Shown here piece by piece: positions 49,859 to 58,356 of a stretch of 64,000 nt of DNA. Under the pieces are notes generated by a model, which saw nothing but the letters and a program-made list of their open reading frames with translations, made no database searches and had not been told where the DNA came from. Source of the DNA: Sedimenticola_A sp040506895 (lineage in GTDB: Bacteria > Pseudomonadota > Gammaproteobacteria > Chromatiales > Chromatiaceae); NCBI GenBank assembly GCA_040506895.1, contig JBEVVY010000001.1, positions 3,831,792 through 3,895,791 of the forward strand, written 5' to 3'. Each line of letters starts with the position of its first letter. The stretch's first letter is position 1. A program made the position numbers and the translations under genes.

Positions 49859-49966
49859 CGGGCAGGTAATTGCTCTCGGCAAAGCTACCGCATCCTGCTA
49901 TCGCTCCTCACCTACGTCCTGTAGGTGATTGCTCCTGCATTGCTCTAACACCTACATCCCTGTAGG
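49773..49966. repeat. Second array of short hairpins with shared loop core
   Basis: tgca-ggga-tgca (49773-49784), tccatggatgga (49791-49802), cctac-gtcct-gtagg (49911-49925), cctacatccctgtagg (49951-49966), plus gctcctgcattgctct near 49929-49944 shared with the array at 45584-45781. This and the 51-bp repeat fill the space before the sensor kinase. Confidence 0.7.
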
Positions 49967-50111
49967 CGCAGCATTTTCTGCATTTCCTCGTGCCATACGC
50001 CTCGTATTCCCAATATTCCCATGCGTGATATAATCGCCCGCTTATAAATCGGGCAACAAAAATAAGAATACCGATAATTCCAAGGTATCTTTGTCCAACG
50101 GTTGGAAAACA

Positions 50112-52199
50112 ATGGCAATGGAAAATAACGGGTCGGCCGAGGGCTCGTTGCGTGGTAATAATGAGTTCCAGTCCTCAATATTGCGACTGGTAGCCTGGGG
50201 GATCATGGTCGGTTTCATCGGCCTGGGCGGCGATAGTGGCTTTTTTCCCTTCAGCTGGGAGGAGTTCTCGCTCTATTTCGGGGCCCATTTCATCTGGTTT
50301 ACAGCCCTGTTCCTTCACATCATCTGGAAGCCCCGGCCGATCAAGTACCGCCAGTACCTGGGGGCGCTCTCCGATGTCAGCGGCACCTCGTTCTGTATCT
50401 ATCTGAGTGGCGATCCGGTCAGCCCCTTTTTCCTGATCTATCTCTGGTCGTTTATCTCCCAGGGTACCCGCTTCGGTATCAGTAACCTGCTGTTCGCCTG
50501 CCTCGCCAGTCTTGTCGGCTACATCACGGTGGTCTACCTGATGGATGGCTGGCAGGTGCATGCCTTTTACGTCAATTTCCTGGTTCTCGGGCTTATCGTG
50601 CTGCCGCTCTACCAGGTGATGCTGCTGCGCAAGCTCCACGAGTCGCGCAAGGCGGCCGAGGCGGCCAACCGTGCCCGTGGTGATTTCCTTGCCGCGATGA
50701 CCCACGAGCTGCGAACGCCGCTGTCGGGCGTCCTCGGTCTCTCCCGCCTGCTGGGCACCACGCAACTCGACCGTGAACAGCGGGAGTACGTGGATTCGAT
50801 CACTTCCGCGGGTAATGTACTCGAGGCATTGGTGGGGGATGTGCTTGATTTCAGCAAGATCGATGCGGAGAAGCTCGAGCTGAATCCAAAGCTGTTCGAT
50901 CTGCGCCATTGCGTCGTGGGTACCTGCCGTGGCCTGAGCACAGCGGCCACGGATAAGGGGGTGGAGCTGGTCTGTACCTTTTCCCAGGATGTGCCCGACA
51001 AGGTGAAACAGGATGAGCTGCGGCTCAGGCAGGTGCTCTACAACCTTATCGGTAATGCCATCAAGTTCACCACCAGTGGCCACGTGATCGTCAAGGTCGA
51101 GGTCGCCAGGATGCCGGGTATCGAGTCGAGGGTGTTGCAGATCACTGTGCAGGACACGGGTATCGGCATCCCCGATGAGAAGCAGAGACAAGTGTTCGAG
51201 AGTTTCTGGCAGGTCGATACCACCCGTACACGACAGTTTGGAGGTACCGGCCTGGGTACCTCCATCGCCAGGGACCTGACCGAGTTGATGGGCGGGAAGA
51301 TCGGCTTCAAGAGCGAGGAGGGCAAGGGCAGCAGCTTCTGGATCAGGTTGCCCCTGCCCGATGATGTCTACCTGCAGGCGCCGACCCCACCGTTACGCCT
51401 CGCAGGCAGAAGCGTCGCAATCTCTGAGCCCCATGAGCTGAGCCGTATAGCCATGATCGAGGCCTGCACCCAGGCGGGCATGGAGGTGACCGTTCTGGAC
51501 GATGACGGGTTGGAAGCGGCAGGCCGGGGTGATCCTCTCAATGGCAACCCTGTCGATCTGCTGCTGGTGTCAGACTCCCTGGAGCGGGATGACCTTGCTG
51601 CGCGGGTTGAAAAAATGCGGGATCTCGCTGGAGACGGGGCTGAGCTGATCCACGTCGGTTATCCCAGCCGGGCGGTACAGGTCGGGGAGAGCACCGTCAT
51701 CGTCAACAAGCCGTTCAATCCCCAGGACCTCTGGCAGTGCATGCGCATGGTGGTCGGCCTGGATGGGCAGAGCACGACGGAGCGGGTACCCCCCTCCGGC
51801 AGCCTGCTCAGCGAGGTCGATGGGCAGCTTCGCTGTCGCATACTGGTGGCGGAAGATGACAATATCAACGCGCTGCTGATCCGCACACTGCTCACCAAGG
51901 CGGGTCACGACGTGACCCACGTGATCAATGGCCAGGCTGCACTCGAGGCTGCCCAGGCCAGGGAGTTCGACCTGGCGCTGATAGATGTGCGTATGCCCAA
52001 CATGGACGGCATAGAGTTCACCCGGAGACTGCGGGAGCAGGAACAGGGACACCGCCTGCCGATCATCGCCCTGACCGCCAATGCCACCCGTGACATGGAG
52101 GTGGAGTGTCTCGATGCGGGTATGGACGAATTCCTGGTCAAGCCTGTGGATGCGGACCGGCTCGACTCCCTGTTGCTGCACTACGCAGGGCAGAAGTGA
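50112..52199 (+). CDS. RpfC-like hybrid sensor histidine kinase / response regulator
   Basis: 695 residues from ATG 50112 (TTG 50091 and ATG 50118 are alternatives). About five membrane helices (residues 20-185) as in RpfC. The histidine kinase domain has the H box FLAAMTHELRTPLSGVLG, N box NLIGNAIKFT, and the G boxes DTGIGIPDEK and FGGTGLGTSIA. After an unassigned linker, a receiver domain (about 580-695) with phospho-acceptor Asp in LALIDVRMPNMDG and Lys in EFLVKPVD. No C-terminal Hpt domain follows, unlike classical RpfC. RpfC proteins sense diffusible fatty-acid signals; the ligand here is unknown. It is convergent with norD, 10 bases apart. Confidence 0.9.
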   Translation: MAMENNGSAEGSLRGNNEFQSSILRLVAWGIMVGFIGLGGDSGFFPFSWEEFSLYFGAHFIWFTALFLHIIWKPRPIKYRQYLGALSDVSGTSFCIYLSGDPVSPFFLIYLWSFISQGTRFGISNLLFACLASLVGYITVVYLMDGWQVHAFYVNFLVLGLIVLPLYQVMLLRKLHESRKAAEAANRARGDFLAAMTHELRTPLSGVLGLSRLLGTTQLDREQREYVDSITSAGNVLEALVGDVLDFSKIDAEKLELNPKLFDLRHCVVGTCRGLSTAATDKGVELVCTFSQDVPDKVKQDELRLRQVLYNLIGNAIKFTTSGHVIVKVEVARMPGIESRVLQITVQDTGIGIPDEKQRQVFESFWQVDTTRTRQFGGTGLGTSIARDLTELMGGKIGFKSEEGKGSSFWIRLPLPDDVYLQAPTPPLRLAGRSVAISEPHELSRIAMIEACTQAGMEVTVLDDDGLEAAGRGDPLNGNPVDLLLVSDSLERDDLAARVEKMRDLAGDGAELIHVGYPSRAVQVGESTVIVNKPFNPQDLWQCMRMVVGLDGQSTTERVPPSGSLLSEVDGQLRCRILVAEDDNINALLIRTLLTKAGHDVTHVINGQAALEAAQAREFDLALIDVRMPNMDGIEFTRRLREQEQGHRLPIIALTANATRDMEVECLDAGMDEFLVKPVDADRLDSLLLHYAGQK

Positions 52200-52209
52200 C
52201 GGTCTCTAC

Positions 52210-54048
52210 TCAGGCGGTGAGCTGGGCGTAGAGCAGGGGCAGCTCCCGGGGCAGCTGCGAGGGATGGCGGATGACCACGTAACCGCCATTGCCGAAGATA
52301 TGGGGCAGGTAGTCGTTGCCCTTCTCATCGATGGTGACGCAGAAGGGCTGCAGCCCCAGCCTGCGTGCCTCGATCACCGCCTGGCGCGTGTCCTCCATGC
52401 CGTAACGCCCTTCGTACTTGTCCAGGTCATTGGGCTTGCCATCCGTAAGAATCAACAGCAGGCGGCGTCCTGCGGGCTGCTCTGCCAACAGTTTGCTGCC
52501 GTATCGCAGGGCGGCGCCCATGCGGGTGTAGTAACCCGGCTTGATGGCCCCTATACGTCCCCGTACCTGGTTGTTGTAGCGCTCGTCGAAAGTCTTGAGG
52601 GTGTGGATGCGTACCGGGTCGCGCTTGCGCGATGAGAATCCATACATGCCGAAGCGGTCGCCGGTAGCGTTGAGGGACTCGGCAAACAGGAAGAGGCTGT
52701 CCCTGATCACGTCGATCACACGGTGGTGGTCGTTGATCCAGGTATCGGTCGAGAGCGAGAGGTCAGCCAGCAGCAGGCAGGCGAGGTCACGCGCACCGCT
52801 ACGCATTTCGCAGTAGAGATTGTCGGCACCGTTGCCCCGGCCGGCCTCCTTGTCGGTGGCATAACGCAGGTAGGCGTCGATATCCACCTCCTGGCCATCG
52901 GGCTGGGCCCGGTACCAGGTGCGCGCAGGTGCCAGGGCCTGGAACTGGTTGCGCAGCCGCTTGGCCGTGCGGTGCAGGTGGGCTGGCAGTTCGCTGGGCC
53001 GGGCATCGGCGGCAAGCATGGGCAGGATCCGGCAGTGTTCCGCTTGCAGGCGGCGCTGTTTCCAGTCCCACTCGGGGAGCAGGATGCCTTCGCTGAGCAC
53101 CAGGTCATCTTCCGCCTCGGCGGGCAGGTCCAGGTCGAATTTCAGGGTGGCGGCGGCCCGCTTGTTGCTGCGACTGACCGCCAGCTGGTCGAGATCCCGG
53201 GCAATGGACTCGGCCCGCTCCAGGTCCTCTTCATCCTCGGAGCCACGGTCGACATTCACGAACTCGCCCCAGGTGAAGATGTTCTCCATGCGTACGGTGA
53301 CCAGGCCGCCTTCTCTCTCGGGCTCTTTCACACGCTTGGCCTGGCGGCGCAGGTGCTCCACCTCCTTGCGCTGCTCCTCTTCACCGCTGCTCTCCTCATC
53401 GTCGGGGTCTGGCGGCGTGGCGCCAGTGGCCTGGAGCGGGGGGCTCGGGTGCAACCAGAGCGGCACCGGCTGGGGTGCCCGTTTACCCCGTGCCGGTACC
53501 TCCTCGATGCTGCCCGGCTCCTGCAACGCCTGGCGTATCGCCTGCTCGAGCGCCGCCTCTTTGGTCGGCAGCTTCTGCGGGTCCGGTCGCAGGGCGATAT
53601 GGGCATCCACGAGGTTGCGGTAGCGGCTGTTCAGTCCCGGGAACTGGGCAAGGGTAGCCAGGGTCAGGCGCTGGTTCTTCAGCAGCCAGTTCTCCTGGTG
53701 TCCGTCGTCACCCACCGCAAGCGCGGCCAACCAGAGATAGAGGTCGCGGTTCAACTCTTCCGTCGGCAGCCAGTCGATGCTGGCGGGCAGGCGCAGGTAG
53801 GCGTCGTCACGCCAGGCCAGAGTGGCCTTTTCGTTGGATCCGGCGATACGTTGCAGCCAGCTGCGCCGGGTGTACTGCTGGGTCGCCTCGGCGGTGGTGA
53901 TCTGCAGGCCACTGTCGCCACCCAGGGCACGGAAGAAGATACTGACAGTGCGTTCCACGTCGCCCAGGTCGACGCACGCCTCGGGGTAGTGGGTGTCCGC
54001 CAGTCGCGTGATCAGCCTGTGCCAGAATTCGCCGACCTGTTCTTCCAT
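52210..54048 (-). CDS. norD: Nitric oxide reductase activation protein NorD
   Basis: 612 residues. An N-terminal helical region, an acidic central part (PPDPDDEESSGEEEQRKEVE), and a C-terminal von Willebrand A domain with MIDAS residues in LLADLSLSTDTW and LILTDGKPNDLDKYEGRYGM. NorD works with the MoxR ATPase NorQ to activate the NO reductase, probably by metal insertion. Last gene of the nor operon here. Confidence 0.93.
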   Translation of the reverse strand: MEEQVGEFWHRLITRLADTHYPEACVDLGDVERTVSIFFRALGGDSGLQITTAEATQQYTRRSWLQRIAGSNEKATLAWRDDAYLRLPASIDWLPTEELNRDLYLWLAALAVGDDGHQENWLLKNQRLTLATLAQFPGLNSRYRNLVDAHIALRPDPQKLPTKEAALEQAIRQALQEPGSIEEVPARGKRAPQPVPLWLHPSPPLQATGATPPDPDDEESSGEEEQRKEVEHLRRQAKRVKEPEREGGLVTVRMENIFTWGEFVNVDRGSEDEEDLERAESIARDLDQLAVSRSNKRAAATLKFDLDLPAEAEDDLVLSEGILLPEWDWKQRRLQAEHCRILPMLAADARPSELPAHLHRTAKRLRNQFQALAPARTWYRAQPDGQEVDIDAYLRYATDKEAGRGNGADNLYCEMRSGARDLACLLLADLSLSTDTWINDHHRVIDVIRDSLFLFAESLNATGDRFGMYGFSSRKRDPVRIHTLKTFDERYNNQVRGRIGAIKPGYYTRMGAALRYGSKLLAEQPAGRRLLLILTDGKPNDLDKYEGRYGMEDTRQAVIEARRLGLQPFCVTIDEKGNDYLPHIFGNGGYVVIRHPSQLPRELPLLYAQLTA

Positions 54049-54076
54049 AGGAGTGTCTCTCAGCAGGCCATGTGGA

Positions 54077-54502
54077 TCAGTTGCCGCTATCGCCGAAGCG
54101 GCCGATCAGGGGGTATCGGAACGGTTGCCCGGCCATCGCCTTGATCAGCGCCATTAGGCCCGGAATGAGCATGATCGGCACCACGGCCACGAAGTAGATC
54201 TCGAACACGATCAATGCGGTAACCGAGCGGTAGCCTTCCTGGGTCACGATGATCAGGTTGGCGATCAGAAACAGGCAGCTGGAGATGATGGCCCCCGCCA
54301 GCGCCTGGCGCATGTGACTCCTGGCCAGTTCAGGTGCGCTCTTTCCCCTGGACAGGTTGATCCCCACCAGGCCGAGCATCGGCAGTATGGGAAACAGAAG
54401 GTTCAGCAGGTAGAGGCCCTGGGCGGTGACGGCCAGGGGCTTTCCTTCAGGCTCCTGTTGCTCTGGAGACAGGTCGGTGTCGCTATCTTCCGAGAGTGGC
54501 AT
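54077..54502 (-). CDS. Membrane protein of the nor operon, DUF4870/Tic20-like
   Basis: 141 residues from ATG at 54502, where ggagg lies six bases upstream, inside the end of norQ (20-base overlap). The longer frame to 54538 is rejected. Three or four hydrophobic helices (LYLLNLLFPILPMLGLVGI; AGAIISSCLFLIANLII; FEIYFVAVVPIMLIPGLMAL) give it a DUF4870-like look. Its position between norQ and norD suggests a role in NO reductase assembly; not proven. Confidence 0.78.
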   Translation of the reverse strand: MPLSEDSDTDLSPEQQEPEGKPLAVTAQGLYLLNLLFPILPMLGLVGINLSRGKSAPELARSHMRQALAGAIISSCLFLIANLIIVTQEGYRSVTALIVFEIYFVAVVPIMLIPGLMALIKAMAGQPFRYPLIGRFGDSGN

Positions 54503-55298
54503 TGACGACCTCCATAAGGGCTCGCAGTGTCTCTTCATCGTCCGTCAGTGGCTCCACCAGGGCCGCGCGGCAGGCATCGCGGATCTCCATGCCGCCCTTT
54601 ATCAGGGTCGCCGCATAGACAAGCAGGCGGGTGGATGCCGCCTCTTCCAGGTCATGGTCCTTGAGTACCCGGAGTGAACCGGCCAGGCGTACCAGGCGGG
54701 TCGCCAGTTCAGGATCGATGCCGGTCTCGCCCTGCAGTACCTCGGTTTCGAGTTGCGGGTCGGGGAAATCGAAGGTCATGGCGACGAAGCGCTGCCGGGT
54801 AGAGGGTTTCATCCCCTTCAGCAGGTTCTGGTAGCCGGGGTTGTAGGAGACCACCAGCATGAAGTCTTTTGGTGCCTTCAGGGTCTCGCCGGTGCGCTCC
54901 ACCGGCAGGATACGCCGGTCGTCGGTCAGGGGGTGGAGAACGACAGTCGTGTCCTTGCGCGCTTCAACCACCTCATCGAGGTAGCAGATCGCACCTTCCC
55001 TTACCGCACGGGTGAGTGGGCCGTCGCACCAGTAGGTGCCCTGCTCACCGATCAGGTGGCGTCCAACCAGGTCGGCCGCGGTGAGATCGTCATGACAGGC
55101 GACGGTGTAGAGGGGGCGACCGAGTTTTGCCGCCATATGCTGTACGAAGCGGGTCTTGCCGCAGCCTGTCGGGCCCTTGATCATCACCGGCAGCTGGTTG
55201 TTCCAGGCGTGATCGAAGAGTTCCACCTCCTTGCCCTGGGGTTTGTAGAAGGGCAGTTCGGTATCTATGGAGGCCATGGTCGCAGTACTCGTTTTCAT
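54483..55298 (-). CDS. norQ: AAA+ ATPase NorQ (CbbQ/MoxR family)
   Basis: 271 residues. Walker A IKGPTGCGKTRFVQH near residue 40, Walker B ICYLDEVVEARKD near 108, followed by the C-terminal CbbQ/NirQ/NorQ domain. The family remodels VWA-partner complexes; NorQ pairs with NorD to activate NO reductase. ATG at 55298 has ggagg ten bases upstream; ATG at 55277 is possible. Confidence 0.94.
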   Translation of the reverse strand: MKTSTATMASIDTELPFYKPQGKEVELFDHAWNNQLPVMIKGPTGCGKTRFVQHMAAKLGRPLYTVACHDDLTAADLVGRHLIGEQGTYWCDGPLTRAVREGAICYLDEVVEARKDTTVVLHPLTDDRRILPVERTGETLKAPKDFMLVVSYNPGYQNLLKGMKPSTRQRFVAMTFDFPDPQLETEVLQGETGIDPELATRLVRLAGSLRVLKDHDLEEAASTRLLVYAATLIKGGMEIRDACRAALVEPLTDDEETLRALMEVVNATLGR

Positions 55299-55304
55299 TG
55301 TCGT

Positions 55305-55592
55305 TTATCCTCCATTGGAGAGGTAGAAGGCGGTTGAAATCAGTATGCCGGGTATGAACAGCCAGATAAAGATCACCCAGCGCCATATCCCCCTGATACC
55401 CCGCAGTCCCATGAACCAGTCCCCGACGAGATGGCCCTTCAGCAGGGCGAAAAAGAGGACCGTGAGGGCAATGGGCAGGCCGGTCGCACCGGTCTGGCCT
55501 ATGGCCCAGGTGACCAGGGTGAGCAGCATCATCACGCTGTAAACGAGGGTGCAGGGACGTATCCAGCGTCTGTTGTCTGTTTTCGTATTCAT
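55305..55592 (-). CDS. norF: NorF-like small membrane protein (cytochrome oxidase subunit IV family)
   Basis: 95 residues with three hydrophobic helices (LVYSVMMLLTLVTWAIG; LPIALTVLFFALLKGHLVGDW; RWVIFIWLFIPGILIST) and the KGHLVGDWFMGL segment of the prokaryotic subunit-IV family. ATG at 55592 overlaps the norE stop (atga). A much longer frame through it is an artefact. Accessory to NO reductase. Confidence 0.85.
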   Translation of the reverse strand: MNTKTDNRRWIRPCTLVYSVMMLLTLVTWAIGQTGATGLPIALTVLFFALLKGHLVGDWFMGLRGIRGIWRWVIFIWLFIPGILISTAFYLSNGG

Positions 55593-56164
55593 CGCATTAC
55601 ATAGACCAGTGGAAACAGGACCAGCCAGACCAGGTCCACCATGTGCCAGTAGCTGCCACCGGTTTCCACCCCGGTGTGTTCCTCGGCGCTGTAGGCTCCC
55701 TGTCTCGCCTTCACCGCGACCGCGGCGAGGATCACCATGCCGAGTATCACGTGCATGTAGTGGAAGAAGGTGAGGGAGAGGTAGAACATGTAGAAGGTGT
55801 TGGTGCTGAGGTTGATGCCCATGCCGAAGTGGTGGGCGTATTCGATGCTCTTGATGACGATGAAGAGCAGACCCATTGCAAAGGCGGCCCAGAGCCATTT
55901 CTCACATAGCTTCGCGTTGCCTTCGCGAATCGCGGCGACCCCGCGCACAACGAAGTAGCTGGAGGTGATCAGGGTGATGGTGTTCCACAGCGCTGCCGTG
56001 GTGTCCAGGGTCTGCTGGTACTGGTTGAACAACTCCACGTTGCCCATGCGGGTAAAGGCATAGGCAGAGAAGAAGATCGCGAATACCGACAGTTCAGCCA
56101 AAATAAATATCCAGATCGCCAGGTCGCCCGGCGGGTAACGTCTATCGCTCTGTGTACTGCTCAT
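55589..56164 (-). CDS. norE: NorE, cytochrome c oxidase subunit III family
   Basis: 191 residues, five membrane helices. The start DLAIWIFILAELSVFAIFFS matches the heme-copper oxidase subunit III family; the C-terminal half shows FHYMHVILGM and a conserved GGSYWHMVDLVWLVLFPLVY. It assists NO reductase activity in denitrifiers. It follows norB after 188 bases that include a terminator-like hairpin. Confidence 0.93.
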   Translation of the reverse strand: MSSTQSDRRYPPGDLAIWIFILAELSVFAIFFSAYAFTRMGNVELFNQYQQTLDTTAALWNTITLITSSYFVVRGVAAIREGNAKLCEKWLWAAFAMGLLFIVIKSIEYAHHFGMGINLSTNTFYMFYLSLTFFHYMHVILGMVILAAVAVKARQGAYSAEEHTGVETGGSYWHMVDLVWLVLFPLVYVMR

Positions 56165-56227
56165 ATCGGGTCCTGCTTCGAGCGTTAGCCAAATTTCACC
56201 TGTATCTTCAAGGTTTCCCTGTGCTTC

Positions 56228-56267
56228 AAAAAAAACGGCAGCGCTGCTTTGGGGGGAGCAGTGCCGC
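56228..56267 (-). terminator. Intrinsic terminator between norB and norE
   Basis: On the minus strand gcggcactgct pairs with agcagcgctgc around cccccca, then ccg and eight T. A second perfect 9-bp hairpin (ggcaggcgg/ccgcctgcc, 56310-56333) sits 20 bases after the norB stop and may protect its message. Confidence 0.8.
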
Positions 56268-56352
56268 CTAAATCAGGGGGTTACTTAAACGTTTCTTATT
56301 TCGGAGAGCGGCAGGCGGTTGAATCCGCCTGCCACTTCCGGTCTTGCAAGAC

Positions 56353-57750
56353 TTACTCTGTCTCAGGCGCTACGGTCGCCTCGGGTTCGTCGCTACCGAC
56401 GAAGAAGCTGGCGATGTAGACGATGAGACCGATCAGGAATATCACACCTGTGATTTCACGCAGCCAGTAGAAGAGTTCGATCTTGTCCTGGACCACCATG
56501 AACGGCAGCGGCGTGTCGCTGAAGCGCTGCAGGTAGACCTGAAGGATACCCGCCGCGGTCAGGAACAGGGTGATGAAGGTGATGGAAATGGTCATCAGCC
56601 AGAAAGACCACATCTCCATGACCTGGGACCGGTTGCTGTTGGCCGCCTGGCGGCCGCGCAGCATCGGCATGGCGTAGGAGATGATGGTCAGTACGATCAT
56701 CACGTAAGCACCGTAGAAGGCCATGTGGCCGTGAGCGGCGGTGATCTGCGTACCGTGGGTGTAGTAGTTGACCGGAGCCAGGGTGTGCAGGAAGCCCCAT
56801 ACGCCAGCACCCAGGAAGGCCATGGTCGCGGTACCCAGTGCCCACAGGACAGCTGCCTTGTTGGGGTGGTTGCGGCGACGCTTGTTCACCATGTTGAAGG
56901 CGAATACGGTCATCATGAAGAATGGAATGGGCTCCATGGCGGAGAAGATGGAACCCCACCACTGCCAGTACTCGGGCGTACCGATCCAGTAGTAGTGATG
57001 GCCGGTACCGATGATGCCTGTGATCAGGGTCATGGCAATGATCACGTAGAGCCACTTCTCGATAACCTCGCGGTCAACACCGGTGGTCTTGATCAGCACG
57101 AAGGCCAGGATGGAGCCGAGGATCAGTTCCCATACACCCTCTACCCACAGGTGAACAACCCACCACCAGAAGAACTTGTCGAGGACAATGTTCTCGGGAT
57201 TGTAGAAGGAGAAGAGGAACAGCACGGCGAGGCCGACCAGGCCGATCAGCAGGACCAGGTTTACAACGGTCTTGCGGCCCTTGAGGATGGTCATGCCGAT
57301 GTTGTAGAGGAACGCCAGTGCGACCACCACGATACCGACTTTCGTTATCGTTGGCTGCTCAAGGAATTCTCGACCCATGGTTGGCAGGACGCTGTTCTGA
57401 GTCATCTCGGCAAGGCCACTGTAGGGTACCAGCAGGTAGCCCAGAACGGTGAGCGCGCCGGCGATCAGGAAGATCCAGAACATGAGGATCGCCAGCATCG
57501 GGCTCTCCAGTTCACGTTCAGCCTCTTCAGGCACCAGGTAGTAGGCGGCGCCCATGAAACCGAACAGCAACCATACGATCAGCAGGTTGGTGTGGGTCAT
57601 GCGAGCCACGTTGAAGGGGATCTCCGGAAACAGGAAGTCGCCCATGACATACTGCAGGCCGAGAATCAGGCCAAACAGAATCTGCCCCACGAACAGCCCG
57701 ATGGCCGCCATAAAGTAGAGCTTGGATACGGATTGTGATTGAAATTGCAT
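56353..57750 (-). CDS. norB: Nitric oxide reductase large subunit, cNorB
   Basis: 465 residues, twelve membrane helices, without the N-terminal extension of quinol-type qNorB. It carries heme b and the heme b3/FeB centre where NO is reduced to N2O. Visible ligands: NVARMTHTNLLIVW, VHLWVEGVWELILGS with His and functional Glu residues, TGHHYYWIG with the HH pair, and HGHMAFYGAYVM. It receives electrons from NorC, encoded 20 bases upstream. Confidence 0.96.
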   Translation of the reverse strand: MQFQSQSVSKLYFMAAIGLFVGQILFGLILGLQYVMGDFLFPEIPFNVARMTHTNLLIVWLLFGFMGAAYYLVPEEAERELESPMLAILMFWIFLIAGALTVLGYLLVPYSGLAEMTQNSVLPTMGREFLEQPTITKVGIVVVALAFLYNIGMTILKGRKTVVNLVLLIGLVGLAVLFLFSFYNPENIVLDKFFWWWVVHLWVEGVWELILGSILAFVLIKTTGVDREVIEKWLYVIIAMTLITGIIGTGHHYYWIGTPEYWQWWGSIFSAMEPIPFFMMTVFAFNMVNKRRRNHPNKAAVLWALGTATMAFLGAGVWGFLHTLAPVNYYTHGTQITAAHGHMAFYGAYVMIVLTIISYAMPMLRGRQAANSNRSQVMEMWSFWLMTISITFITLFLTAAGILQVYLQRFSDTPLPFMVVQDKIELFYWLREITGVIFLIGLIVYIASFFVGSDEPEATVAPETE

Positions 57751-57770
57751 GTCGAAAATCTCCCCTCAGA

Positions 57771-58202
57771 TCAACCCTGAATATTCGGCGGCCAGCCGGC
57801 GTCATTGATTTCTGAAACGTATTTCAGGAATTCAGCGATGGCCTTGAGTTCTTCGTCGGAGAAGTTGAACTGCGGCATGCTGCGGCGACCAGGGATACCC
57901 TCCTTGGGGCGGCTCTTGATGAAACCGATGATGCCGGCTTCACCGCCAAGGCGGTCGTAGGCGTTGGCGAGTTCGGGTGCGAAGTAGGCACCTTCACCCA
58001 TCAGGGTGTGACAACCGATGCAGTTGTTCTCCTCCCAGAGCAGCTTGCCGTGGGCAACTGTTTCAGTGAGGTTTTGACGGTTGTCACGCTCCGGCAGAGC
58101 CGAAACGCTGTCAAAAGATAGTGCTAGGAATAGCAGTAAAAAGAACACCGTACCACCGTAGAAGATGTTACGTGCCATGGCCTTTGTGAAAGCCTGCGAC
58201 AT
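57771..58202 (-). CDS. norC: Nitric oxide reductase small subunit, cytochrome c NorC
   Basis: 143 residues. An N-terminal membrane anchor (NIFYGGTVFFLLLFLALSF), then a periplasmic cytochrome c domain with heme motif CIGCH near residue 62 and a methionine ligand in GRRSMPQFNFSDEE. It passes electrons to NorB. First gene of the operon, with a perfect FNR/DNR box about 70 bases upstream. Confidence 0.96.
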   Translation of the reverse strand: MSQAFTKAMARNIFYGGTVFFLLLFLALSFDSVSALPERDNRQNLTETVAHGKLLWEENNCIGCHTLMGEGAYFAPELANAYDRLGGEAGIIGFIKSRPKEGIPGRRSMPQFNFSDEELKAIAEFLKYVSEINDAGWPPNIQG

Positions 58203-58266
58203 GGTTCGTCCCTCCAGACTGATTATTGTGGTGTGGCCATTTGACAGTTCACGTCACTTTTTCACC

Positions 58267-58280
58267 TTGATTTTGATCAA
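58267..58280. promoter_or_regulatory. FNR/DNR-type box between norC and its regulator
   Basis: ttgat-tttg-atcaa is an exact match to TTGATNNNNATCAA, the site bound by Fnr, Anr, Dnr and NnrR. It lies 71 bases before the norC start and 83 before the divergent regulator, so it could serve either promoter. Confidence 0.9.
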
Positions 58281-58356
58281 GGCATAAAAACGGTCGATTA
58301 AGGTTATATGCACATACTGATATGGGATTCTGGTAACCCAGGTGTGAGGCTTTCCG

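Noticed and set aside
49590..49928. Cysteine-rich repetitive ORFs in several frames
   Set aside because: Open in several frames because of the 51-bp tandem repeat; lack ribosome sites and follow a terminator.
55305..55898. 197-codon form of the NorF-like gene
   Set aside because: The first 102 codons are antisense-like, His/Arg-rich shadow of norE; the real start is 55592.
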